NCBI GenBank assembly: GCA_022566975.1
Contig: JADFHV010000150.1
Location: forward strand, 1 to 5,710
Reading direction: 5' to 3'
From: Chloroflexota bacterium
GTDB lineage: Bacteria > Chloroflexota > Dehalococcoidia > SAR202 > UBA11138
Length of the DNA stretch: 5,710 nt
The notes beneath the pieces were generated by a model. It had not been told where the DNA came from and ran no database searches. It saw only the letters and a program-made list of their open reading frames with translations. This document shows positions 1 to 5,581 of this stretch, in pieces. A program made the position numbers and the translations under genes. Within the stretch, counting starts at the first letter, position 1, and the number at the start of each line of letters is the position of its first letter.

Positions 1-259
1 GGACCACCTCGATGGAGTCGATGGTGACGGCCAGGGTGTCGCCCTTCTCGGCGCCCTCGACATAGATGGGGCCGGTCAGTGGGTTGACGTACGGGAGCTT
101 TATCAGCTTGGTGATGTCGGCCTTGGGCGAGTCGATCTTGTTCTCGAAGGCGTCCGCCGTCTCGACGGCGAAGGTCTCGCCGGGCTTGACCGTGGCGACC
201 GGCTCGCGGTACGGGCCTATCACGTAGGAGTAGTTGCCGCGGCTGGCGATGGTCTGCAT
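1..259 (-). CDS. Acetamidase/formamidase family protein, N-terminal part (runs off the window)
   Basis: Read on the minus strand, the frame opens with MQTIASRGNYSYVIGPYREP and stays open for 86 codons to the window edge, so only the N-terminal part is present. The order of motifs fits the FmdA/AmdA family: a GPYREPVATVKPGE stretch (residues 15-28), ETADAF (33-38), then NPLTGPIYVEGAEKGDTLAV (59-78). Family members hydrolyse formamide, acetamide or related short amides to ammonia and the acid; the substrate here cannot be read from this fragment, and the catalytic part is outside the window. The start is fixed by an in-frame TAG four codons upstream with no other start codon between. No clear Shine-Dalgarno sequence precedes it, and the ATG lies inside a perfect inverted repeat (256-272). 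The gene is divergent from the DUF1501 gene. No signal peptide is seen. The family call is from motif recognition and is fairly sure. Confidence 0.82.
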   Translation of the reverse strand, partial: MQTIASRGNYSYVIGPYREPVATVKPGETFAVETADAFENKIDSPKADITKLIKLPYVNPLTGPIYVEGAEKGDTLAVTIDSIEVV

Positions 260-272
260 GGCGTCGCCATGC
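256..272. repeat. Perfect inverted repeat over the acetamidase start codon
   Basis: The arms GCATGGCG and CGCCATGC flank a single T. In the minus-strand transcript this can fold as a 7-bp stem with a 3-nt GAC loop. The start codon of the amidase gene (257-259) sits in the 3' arm, and a mirror-image ATG at 268-270 sits in the 5' arm. The upstream ATG is out of frame with the amidase gene and would open a reading frame of about 16 codons. Whether the hairpin affects translation is inference. Confidence 0.55.
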
Positions 273-351
273 TAGCACCGGGTGGGAGGCGATTCAAGGC
301 GGGGCGGCTGCCGGCTTTCAAGGTGGTCGGGCAATGTGTCGGGCGGTGGGC

Positions 352-380
352 TTGCCGTGGGTCGCGGTTCGTTGTAAATT
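352..380 (+). promoter_or_regulatory. Weak sigma-70-like promoter candidate for the DUF1501 gene
   Basis: TTGCCG (352-357) and TAAATT (375-380) are 17 bp apart and lie 40 bp before the DUF1501 start codon. Each matches 4 of 6 consensus positions. The TAAATT lies in a short AT-rich patch of an otherwise very GC-rich divergent intergenic region (260-420), which is where a promoter would be expected. The match is modest and could be chance. Confidence 0.28.
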
Positions 381-420
381 GGTACGACTACTCGAGCGAC
401 AGTCGACGAGGAGGCGTGCG

Positions 421-1560
421 ATGGCGTCCGGCAACGGCAGCAAGAACGGCAAGAAGAACCTGGTGGTGATCCAGCTGTCGGGGGGTAACGACTATCTGAA
501 CACCGTCGTGCCCTACGAGGAGGGCCTCTACTACGACTTTCGGCCAACGGTCAGGATAGAGCAGGACGATGTCCTGCCCTTGGGAAACGGGCTGGCGTTC
601 AACTCCCACATGGGCTCTATCAAGCGTCTGTGGGACGATGGCAAGGTCGCTGTCCTCAACGGCATCGGCTATCCAAACCCCAACCGGTCTCACTTCCGGT
701 CCATGGACATATGGCACACGGCCGAGCCAGACGACATCGGCACCGAGGGTTGGCTGGGCCGGGCCATAAGGGAGCTGGACCCGAAAGGGCAGAACGTACT
801 CACGGGCGTGAACTTCGGGCGAGGGCTGCCTCGTGCCCTCGGCGTGCGGGGAGTCCCCGTAGCCTCGGTGGGGAACCTGGAGACCTATGGGCTGTTCCCG
901 GACATAGAGGACGAACGGCTCAGGAAGTACGCCCTCGAGGCCTTCGCGAAGATGTACGGCGGAGAGCGAGGCAAGAACGCCGTCATGGACTTCCTGGGCC
1001 AGACGGGTACCGACGCCCTCAAGGGTGCGGACATACTGCGAACGGCGCCGGAGAAGTACAGCTCCGGCGTGGAGTACGCCGCCGACGGGATGGCCCAGAG
1101 CCTCAAGAGTGTCGCACAGGTCATGTTCGCCGACCTGGGCACGCGCATCTACTACACACAGCACGGTAGTTTCGACACCCACTCCGGTGAGCTGGCGAGC
1201 CACGCGAAGCTGTGGGACGAGGTGTCGGGAGCGGTGGGCGACTTCTACGACGACCTCAAGGAGCACGGTCGCGAGAACGACGCCATCATCTTCGTATTCT
1301 CCGAGTTCGGCCGGCGCATCAGGGACAACGGGTCAGGCACCGACCACGGCTCCGGAGGCGTCGCCTTCGTCATCGGCGGCGAGGTAAAGGGAGGGATGTA
1401 CGGAGAGTACCCGTCGCTCAAAGAGGAAGACCAGTTGGAGGGGGACCTCCGCTTCAACAACGACTTCCGGAGCACCTACTCCACGATCCTAGAGCGCGGG
1501 CTACAGCTGGAGGCGGCGCCCATCGTCAACGGCAGCTTCGACCAGACCGACTTTCTCTAG
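421..1560 (+). CDS. DUF1501 domain-containing protein (alkaline phosphatase/sulfatase-like fold)
   Basis: A protein of 379 residues. Family hallmarks appear in order: LVVIQLSGGNDYLNTVVPY (residues 14-32) with D24; RSHFRSMDIWHT around H91; HGSFDTH (248-254) with D252 and H254; FSEFGRR (293-299) with E295; GTDHG (306-310) with D308 and H309; and DFRSTYSTIL near the C-terminus (348-357). These conserved acidic and histidine residues resemble the metal-binding set of the alkaline phosphatase/sulfatase superfamily, to which this family is related; the reaction it performs is not established. The start at 421 is chosen because GAGGAGG (408-414) lies 6 nt upstream; an in-frame ATG at 334 has no such site. 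Most relatives carry a twin-arginine leader, but here the N-terminus MASGNGSKNGKK runs straight into the first core strand, and the 29 codons upstream encode no hydrophobic leader. The protein is therefore probably cytoplasmic. The DUF1800 gene follows after 121 bp. Confidence 0.93.
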   Translation: MASGNGSKNGKKNLVVIQLSGGNDYLNTVVPYEEGLYYDFRPTVRIEQDDVLPLGNGLAFNSHMGSIKRLWDDGKVAVLNGIGYPNPNRSHFRSMDIWHTAEPDDIGTEGWLGRAIRELDPKGQNVLTGVNFGRGLPRALGVRGVPVASVGNLETYGLFPDIEDERLRKYALEAFAKMYGGERGKNAVMDFLGQTGTDALKGADILRTAPEKYSSGVEYAADGMAQSLKSVAQVMFADLGTRIYYTQHGSFDTHSGELASHAKLWDEVSGAVGDFYDDLKEHGRENDAIIFVFSEFGRRIRDNGSGTDHGSGGVAFVIGGEVKGGMYGEYPSLKEEDQLEGDLRFNNDFRSTYSTILERGLQLEAAPIVNGSFDQTDFL

Positions 1561-1563
1561 ACG

Positions 1564-1594
1564 GGACCATCCTCACCGTAACCTAGGATGGTCC
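1564..1594 (+). terminator. Hairpin just after the DUF1501 stop, possible terminator or mRNA-stabilising structure
   Basis: GGACCATCCT (1564-1573) and AGGATGGTCC (1585-1594) form a perfect 10-bp stem with an 11-nt loop, starting 3 nt after the TAG stop codon. No run of T follows, so it is not a textbook intrinsic terminator. It could attenuate transcription between the DUF1501 and DUF1800 genes or protect the upstream message from 3' exonucleases. Confidence 0.45.
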
Positions 1595-1600
1595 GTGACG

Positions 1601-1623
1601 TAGGGGCGGTTCGCGAACCGCCC
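1601..1623. repeat. Palindromic intergenic repeat, TAGGGGCG-arm type, copy 1
   Basis: Positions 1604-1623 form a perfect 20-bp palindrome, GGGCGGTTCGCGAACCGCCC. Its left arm extends to TAGGGGCG (1601-1608), the same octamer found at 4303-4310 and, with one mismatch, at 4323-4330. The right arm stops at CGCCC, where a complete arm would read CGCCCCTA. The shared arm suggests a small dispersed palindromic repeat family rather than a gene-specific site. It lies between the DUF1501 and DUF1800 genes and could fold as a second hairpin. Confidence 0.6.
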
Positions 1624-1681
1624 GACCGAGGCCGTCGACCCACGAAGCACCACCCAGTCCGCTTATCTCAAAGGAGACGAC

Positions 1682-3097
1682 ATGGCTAGCCAGGACATCG
1701 CGTTGATGGCGCACCTGATGCGGCGGGCCGGTTTCGGCGCCACCAGGGCCGAGCTCGAGGAGTACGTCGCCAAGGGCTACGAGGCGACGGTCGAGGAGCT
1801 CCTTGACCCCGACGATCCTCAGAACATGCCCGATGACATCATCCGCCGCTATCACCCCGACCAGGGTGAGATGCGCGACCTGTATGGGTCGGCCGCGTAC
1901 TGGATGTACCGGATGGTCACCACGAGGTGCCCGCTGGAGGAGAAGATCGCTCTCTTCTGGCACGGCCTGTTCGCTACCGGCTATTCGAAGCTGAACCAGG
2001 CCCGGACGCTGATGAACCAGATCGAAACGTTCCGGCGCCATGGCCTGGGCAACTTCGGGGAGCTGCTGATCGAGCTGTCCAAAGACCCGGCGATGATCAT
2101 CTGGCTCGACAACAACGACAACCACAAAGGCGCGATCAACGAGAACTTTGGCCGGGAGCTCCTAGAGCTCTTCTCCATGGGCATCGGCAACTACACCGAG
2201 GACGACATAAAAGAGGCTGCCCGGGCTTTTACCGGCTGGACACTCGGGAACGTCGAGTACATGTCTGTGCGGGCGATGAAGGACTCCATCTGGCCCTACA
2301 GCCGCATCGCCTGGCACTTCGGGTATCGGGACTACGACCACGATGATGGGGAGAAGACGTTCCTGGGGGAGACGGGACGGTTCAACGGTGAGGACATCGT
2401 CCGCATCATAGCGCGGCAGGAGGCCACGGCGCGCTTCGTCTGCACCCGCCTGTTCCAGTACTTCGCCGCCGACGAGGTGGATGATGACGGGGAGAGGGCC
2501 ATCCAGACGATGATGAAGTCCTATTTCGACTCGGGATTCGAGATACGCGGGGTGCTCAGGACCCTCTTCAACACCGAGTATTTCAAGTCCGAAAAGGCCC
2601 GCTTCGCGAGGATGAAGGGCCCGGTCGAGCTGATCGTGGGCGCGGTCCGGATGGCCGGGGCCTATCAGTCCCCGACCCTGGAGGTGAACCAGCTCGCGCA
2701 GCAGGCGTTCTTCATGGGCCAGGGTCTCCTGCAGCCGCCGACCGTGGAAGGCTGGCACGAAGGCGACGAGTGGGTCGACAGCGGCGCTCTGGTGGAGCGG
2801 GTGAACTTCGCCGCCAAGGAGCTGAGCGACGTCAAGAGCCCCGGCGTGCGGGCCATCATCGAACGACTCGCCACCGAGAATGGCGGGACCCTGTCTCCTG
2901 AGGAGCTGGTGGACCGGTGCCTGGACCTGATGGGACCGATACCGGTCGGGAGCGATGCCCACGCCTCTCTGGTCGAGTTCGCCGTGCACAAGGGAGACGT
3001 CACGCTGACCGGCCACCAGGCCGGCGATGACGCTGAGCATCGGGTGGGCGACATGCTGAGGATGGTGGCCTCCACCCGCGAGTACCAGAGGGCGTGA
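1682..3097 (+). CDS. DUF1800 domain-containing protein
   Basis: A protein of 471 residues that spans the whole family. Diagnostic blocks in order: HLMRRAGFGA (11-20); FWHGLFATGYSKL (92-104); RRHGLGNFGELLIELSKDPA (118-137); WLDNNDNHKG (141-150); NENFGRELLELFSMGIGNYT (153-172); EAARAFTGW (178-186); HDDGEKTFLGETGRFNGEDI (220-239); GVLRTLFNTEYF (290-301); and QPPTVEGWHEGDEW (351-364). The ATG at 1682 follows AAAGGAG (1670-1676) by 5 nt, a strong ribosome binding site. The protein starts directly with the core domain and has no export leader. DUF1800 genes are very often next to DUF1501 genes; the molecular role of the pair is unsettled, and the product is usually annotated only by its domain. The order here is DUF1501 then DUF1800. 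No frameshift or missing block is seen. Confidence 0.94.
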   Translation: MASQDIALMAHLMRRAGFGATRAELEEYVAKGYEATVEELLDPDDPQNMPDDIIRRYHPDQGEMRDLYGSAAYWMYRMVTTRCPLEEKIALFWHGLFATGYSKLNQARTLMNQIETFRRHGLGNFGELLIELSKDPAMIIWLDNNDNHKGAINENFGRELLELFSMGIGNYTEDDIKEAARAFTGWTLGNVEYMSVRAMKDSIWPYSRIAWHFGYRDYDHDDGEKTFLGETGRFNGEDIVRIIARQEATARFVCTRLFQYFAADEVDDDGERAIQTMMKSYFDSGFEIRGVLRTLFNTEYFKSEKARFARMKGPVELIVGAVRMAGAYQSPTLEVNQLAQQAFFMGQGLLQPPTVEGWHEGDEWVDSGALVERVNFAAKELSDVKSPGVRAIIERLATENGGTLSPEELVDRCLDLMGPIPVGSDAHASLVEFAVHKGDVTLTGHQAGDDAEHRVGDMLRMVASTREYQRA

Positions 3098-3104
3098 AGT
3101 AGCG

Positions 3105-3131
3105 GTCAGCAGTCAGCAGTCAGCAGTCAGC
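3105..3131. repeat. Tandem heptamer repeat (GTCAGCA, nearly 4 copies)
   Basis: GTCAGCA occurs at 3105-3111, 3112-3118 and 3119-3125, followed by a six-base partial copy at 3126-3131. It begins 7 nt after the DUF1800 stop codon. The unit length of 7 is not a multiple of 3, and the array is non-coding. It is probably prone to slippage, so copy number may vary between strains. Confidence 0.75.
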
Positions 3132-3147
3132 TTCAACCTGAGAGAGA

Positions 3148-3167
3148 CCAGACACTGCAGTGTCTGG
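3148..3167. repeat. Perfect 20-bp palindrome
   Basis: CCAGACACTGCAGTGTCTGG is fully self-complementary. It lies between the DUF1800 and NHL genes and just before a second palindrome at 3178-3197. It could be part of a dispersed palindromic repeat or form a hairpin at the 3' end of the DUF1800 message. It has no T-tract. Confidence 0.6.
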
Positions 3168-3177
3168 AGTGCGATTC

Positions 3178-3197
3178 CCCCGGACTGAAGTCCGGGG
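3178..3197. repeat. Palindromic hairpin with TGAA loop
   Basis: CCCCGGAC (3178-3185) and GTCCGGGG (3190-3197) form an 8-bp stem closing a TGAA loop. Adjacent T and A could add a ninth pair. From memory, hairpins with a CTGAAG centre and variable GC-rich arms recur between genes in several bacterial phyla, so this may be a dispersed repeat. A role as a terminator is possible, but no T-run follows. Confidence 0.55.
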
Positions 3198-3252
3198 TTA
3201 GCCGTCCCCCAGGATACCTCGCACCGAGACACAGGCGTTCCGGAGGCACACA

Positions 3253-4272
3253 GTGAGGACCGAGAGCTTTCCTCTCCAGTACGTCAAGACCATCGGCATC
3301 GTCAACAACGGCCTGAACGGCCGGGGGTTCACCAGCCCCTACGACTCCGCCACCAGCCGGGACGGCCGCATATTCGTCCTGAACCGGTGCGACCCGGCGC
3401 GGCGGGTGGCCATACGAGTCGGCATCTTGAACCTGGACGAGGACTATCTGGGTGAGTTCGGGCACGGCTACGGCGAAGGGGAAGGCCAGATGCGCCTGCC
3501 GGTGGCGATGGCCTTCGACAGCCGGGAGCGCCTCTATATCACCGACGAGCTCAACCACCGGATTACGGTCTTCGATACCGAGGGCAAGGTCCTGGACACC
3601 TGGGGCTCCTTCGGCGAAGATGAGGGGCAGCTCAACGGCCCCGCCGGCATCGCCATCGATGAGGACGACAACGTCTACGTGGTTGACCAGCACAACCACC
3701 GCGTGCAGAAATTCAGCGCCGACGGGCGCCACTTAACAGGTTGGGGTGGGCTCGGCCAGGGCACCGGACAGTTCAACATGCCCTGGGGCATCACGTTGGA
3801 CTCGCAGGGCCAGGTGTATGTCGCCGACTGGCGCAACGACCGCGTCCAGAAGTTCACGCCCGACGGCGAGTTCGTGGCGAGCTACGGTGAGTCGGGCGGT
3901 GGCGACGGACAGCTGAGCAGGCCGTCGTCGGTCGCCGTGGACCCGGAAGGATACATCTATGTGGCCGACTGGGGCAACGAGCGGGTGCAGGTCCTGGCAC
4001 CCGACGGCGGCTTCACGCTCGGGCTCAGGGGCCAGGCGACGCTTTCCAAGTGGGCGAATGAGTTCTTAGCCGTGAACCCGGACGAAAGCGAGACCCGGGA
4101 GATAGCGGACCTCGTGCCCGAGCTACCTCCCCATCTCTCCACGCCCCACGACGTCTCGGCGCAGACCGAGCCATACTTCTGGAGCCCGGTGTCGGTAAAG
4201 CTGGACGGCGACGGGCGGATGTACGTGACCGAGAGCGCGCGCCACCGGCTCCAGATCTACCAGAAGGGGTAA
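3253..4272 (+). CDS. NHL-repeat six-bladed beta-propeller protein
   Basis: A protein of 339 residues built from NHL-type repeats. Regular blades begin near residues 83 (PVAMAFDSRERLYITDELNH), 130 (PAGIAIDEDDNVYVVDQHNH), 177 (PWGITLDSQGQVYVADWRND) and 224 (PSSVAVDPEGYIYVADWGNE). A divergent first blade lies at about 28-69, and a last one at about 312-337 ends RHRLQIY, giving six in all. A non-repeat insert of about 50 residues (258-308) separates the last two. The GTG start at 3253 is chosen because GGAGG (3242-3246) lies 6 nt upstream. There is no signal peptide or membrane segment. NHL propellers serve as binding scaffolds or as enzymes. The histidines that mark PAL-like zinc propellers are absent at the blade starts here, so a binding or scaffold role is more likely. 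It follows the DUF1800 gene on the same strand after 155 bp and may belong to the same unit. Confidence 0.88.
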   Translation: MRTESFPLQYVKTIGIVNNGLNGRGFTSPYDSATSRDGRIFVLNRCDPARRVAIRVGILNLDEDYLGEFGHGYGEGEGQMRLPVAMAFDSRERLYITDELNHRITVFDTEGKVLDTWGSFGEDEGQLNGPAGIAIDEDDNVYVVDQHNHRVQKFSADGRHLTGWGGLGQGTGQFNMPWGITLDSQGQVYVADWRNDRVQKFTPDGEFVASYGESGGGDGQLSRPSSVAVDPEGYIYVADWGNERVQVLAPDGGFTLGLRGQATLSKWANEFLAVNPDESETREIADLVPELPPHLSTPHDVSAQTEPYFWSPVSVKLDGDGRMYVTESARHRLQIYQKG

Positions 4273-4302
4273 GCGGTCGAACTGCGACCACCGGGTGGCC
4301 AC

Positions 4303-4349
4303 TAGGGGCGCACGGCCGTGAGTAAGGGCGGGTTTGAAACCCGCCCCTA
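4303..4349. repeat. Tandem palindromic repeats, TAGGGGCG-arm type, copies 2 and 3
   Basis: Two units stand side by side. The first is TAGGGGCG (4303-4310) followed by the self-complementary core CACGGCCGTG (4311-4320), with no right arm. The second is TAAGGGCG (4323-4330), a GGTTTGAAACC core (4331-4341) and the full right arm CGCCCCTA (4342-4349). GGGCGGG and CCCGCCC form a strong stem around a TTTGAAA loop. The arm is shared with the palindrome at 1601-1623, but each core is different. The repeats sit 30 bp after the NHL gene stop in a convergent intergenic region, where they could help end transcription. Confidence 0.6.
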
Positions 4350-4419
4350 CGGAGACAGCGGACCGTTGTCATTCCGAGGAGCCTCTGGCCGCTACGAATG
4401 GGAGACAGGTCTGGGCGAC

Positions 4420-4482
4420 GAGGAATCTGGGGTGGGGATGCGTTTATGAGGCGTGCCATCGCCGCGCGTCTTCAGATTCCTC
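4420..4482. repeat. 10-bp inverted repeat with a 43-nt spacer
   Basis: GAGGAATCTG (4420-4429) is matched by its reverse complement CAGATTCCTC (4473-4482). It lies in the 261-bp convergent intergenic region with no coding sequence between the arms. The surrounding text, including TGTCATTCCGAG at 4368-4379, resembles dispersed non-coding repeats of the 'CATTCCGAG ... GAGGAATCTG' kind that I recall from metagenome-derived genomes; that resemblance is from memory only. Confidence 0.5.
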
Positions 4483-4489
4483 CCGCAGG

Positions 4490-4514
4490 GGATGGGAGGA
4501 CAAAAGACCCATCC
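4490..4514 (-). terminator. Weak terminator-like hairpin downstream of the minus-strand propeller gene
   Basis: GGATGGG (4490-4496) and CCCATCC (4508-4514) make a 7-bp stem with an 11-nt loop. On the minus strand it lies about 20 nt after the stop codon of the gene ending at 4534. The T-run is in the loop rather than after the stem, so it is not a canonical intrinsic terminator. Confidence 0.3.
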
Positions 4515-4533
4515 GCCAGCGGGACACTGCCCG

Positions 4534-5538
4534 TTAGACCTTGACCAGCTTGGTGAACCTGCCGCCGATCAGCCACTCGGCCACGTAGATGTTGCCGTCG
4601 GCGTCCACCGCCATCCCGTGAGGACTGTTGAACTTGCCCGGCTCAAGGAGTGAGGTCGGGACCACCTCACCGGCCTCGTTCCGGTTGTTGGGCCAGCCTG
4701 CTACGTCGCAGACCTGCTCGTTGTCTCCCAGGTAGCACACCAGCCCGTCGTTCGCGTCGAGGACGACGAGGCGGGCCCGCAGCTCCGCGACTATCATCTG
4801 GTCTCCGTGCGTGGCGAAGCCGCTGGGGCTGGTCAGGAAGTCGGTGCCAAAGGCCCGCTCGAACCGCCCGTCCATGTCGTAGACCTGGACCCTCGAGTTG
4901 CTCCGGTCGGCGACGTAGAGCTCAGGGTCCCCTCGGCGTCTGTCCACGAAGATGGCGTGAGGGCAGTCGAAGGCGCCCGCGTTACCCTCCTCACCGTTTA
5001 TGCTGGAGAGATAGTTGCCGGACCTGTCGTACCGGTGAACGTGGCTGGCCCCGTACCCGTCCGCGACCCAGACGTCCCCATTGCCTCCGTGTCGCTCCTC
5101 GTTCACCGCCACCCAGGTAGGCGAGTACTCCTGCTCTCGGTAGACTTCGAGTTCGGGCCGATCGAGGCTCATGACTGTCTGACCGTCCAGGGTCGTCTTG
5201 AGGACCTGGCCTTTCCGGGGGCCCGGAGGGTAGTCGTAGCCCAGGCTCGCCTGCCTCTTGGCCCCGTTGTCCGCGATCCACAGGTATTCTTCATCACCCT
5301 CTTTGACGATTGACATGCCGTGCGCGTTCTGCACCGTGGCGTCCCAATGGCGAGTCAGGTTACCGTCGGCGTCGAACACAAGCACAGTGGGGTCTGCCTG
5401 ATGAAACGCGATGATGCTTCCGGTCTCGCTGACGGCTATATCGTGATGCGCCCAGCCCGTTCTCGCGGTTTCGGTATCGGGAATCTTCGCCCACTTTTCG
5501 ATCCATTCGTATTGGTGCGCGTCGCTGCCGATAAGCAT
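4534..5538 (-). CDS. NHL-type beta-propeller protein resembling peptidyl-alpha-hydroxyglycine alpha-amidating lyase (PAL), probable zinc binder
   Basis: A protein of 334 residues. It has propeller blades with VWVADGYGAS (156-165), ELYVADRSNSRVQVYD (206-221) and NIYVAEWLIGGRFTKL (316-331). Three histidines stand at the start of separate blades: AHGMSI (H73), CPHAIF (H194) and SPHGMA (H307). They line up with the three zinc ligands of animal PAL. Tyr162 in DGYG and Arg212 in ADRSN also match PAL active-site positions as I recall them. However, the arginine of the PAL FHRGD segment appears to be Gln47 (FHQAD), and the Asp after the third His is Gly308, so PAL activity itself is doubtful. The start at 5538 is chosen because AGGAGG (minus strand, 5546-5551) lies 7 nt upstream; an in-frame GTG at 5580 would place that site inside the gene. 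No signal peptide is seen. The gene is convergent with the other propeller gene. Related proteins are usually annotated only as NHL-repeat proteins. Confidence 0.85.
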   Translation of the reverse strand: MLIGSDAHQYEWIEKWAKIPDTETARTGWAHHDIAVSETGSIIAFHQADPTVLVFDADGNLTRHWDATVQNAHGMSIVKEGDEEYLWIADNGAKRQASLGYDYPPGPRKGQVLKTTLDGQTVMSLDRPELEVYREQEYSPTWVAVNEERHGGNGDVWVADGYGASHVHRYDRSGNYLSSINGEEGNAGAFDCPHAIFVDRRRGDPELYVADRSNSRVQVYDMDGRFERAFGTDFLTSPSGFATHGDQMIVAELRARLVVLDANDGLVCYLGDNEQVCDVAGWPNNRNEAGEVVPTSLLEPGKFNSPHGMAVDADGNIYVAEWLIGGRFTKLVKV

Positions 5539-5581
5539 AGCTGCCCCTCCTACTTGTTGGTAAGGAAATCTTGCGCTCACA

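Noticed and set aside
334..420. N-terminal extension of DUF1501 from the ATG at 334, possible Tat leader
   Set aside because: The extension contains arginines (STRRRAM) but no hydrophobic stretch after them, and the strong ribosome binding site at 408-414 points to 421.
630..1169. Plus-strand frame of 179 codons inside the DUF1501 gene
   Set aside because: It overlaps the DUF1501 frame out of phase and is arginine-rich low-complexity, as expected for a shadow.
388..1266. Long minus-strand open frame (292 codons) opposite the DUF1501 gene
   Set aside because: It is antisense to a clear DUF1501 protein, has no recognisable domain or ribosome binding site, and its composition is typical of a GC-rich shadow frame.
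2162..3040. Long minus-strand open frame (292 codons) opposite the DUF1800 gene
   Set aside because: It is antisense to conserved DUF1800 blocks, and the translation shows no family motif. Long antisense frames are expected at this GC content.
3105..3197. CRISPR-like array between the DUF1800 and NHL genes
   Set aside because: The heptamers are directly adjacent without spacers, and the two palindromes differ from each other, so there is no repeat-spacer pattern.
4807..5313. Plus-strand frame of 168 codons opposite the PAL-like gene
   Set aside because: It is antisense to a well-supported propeller gene, with no domain or ribosome binding site.
5539..5580. Upstream GTG start for the PAL-like gene, adding 14 residues
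   Set aside because: The AGGAGG site lies inside that extension and is ideally spaced for the ATG at 5538.
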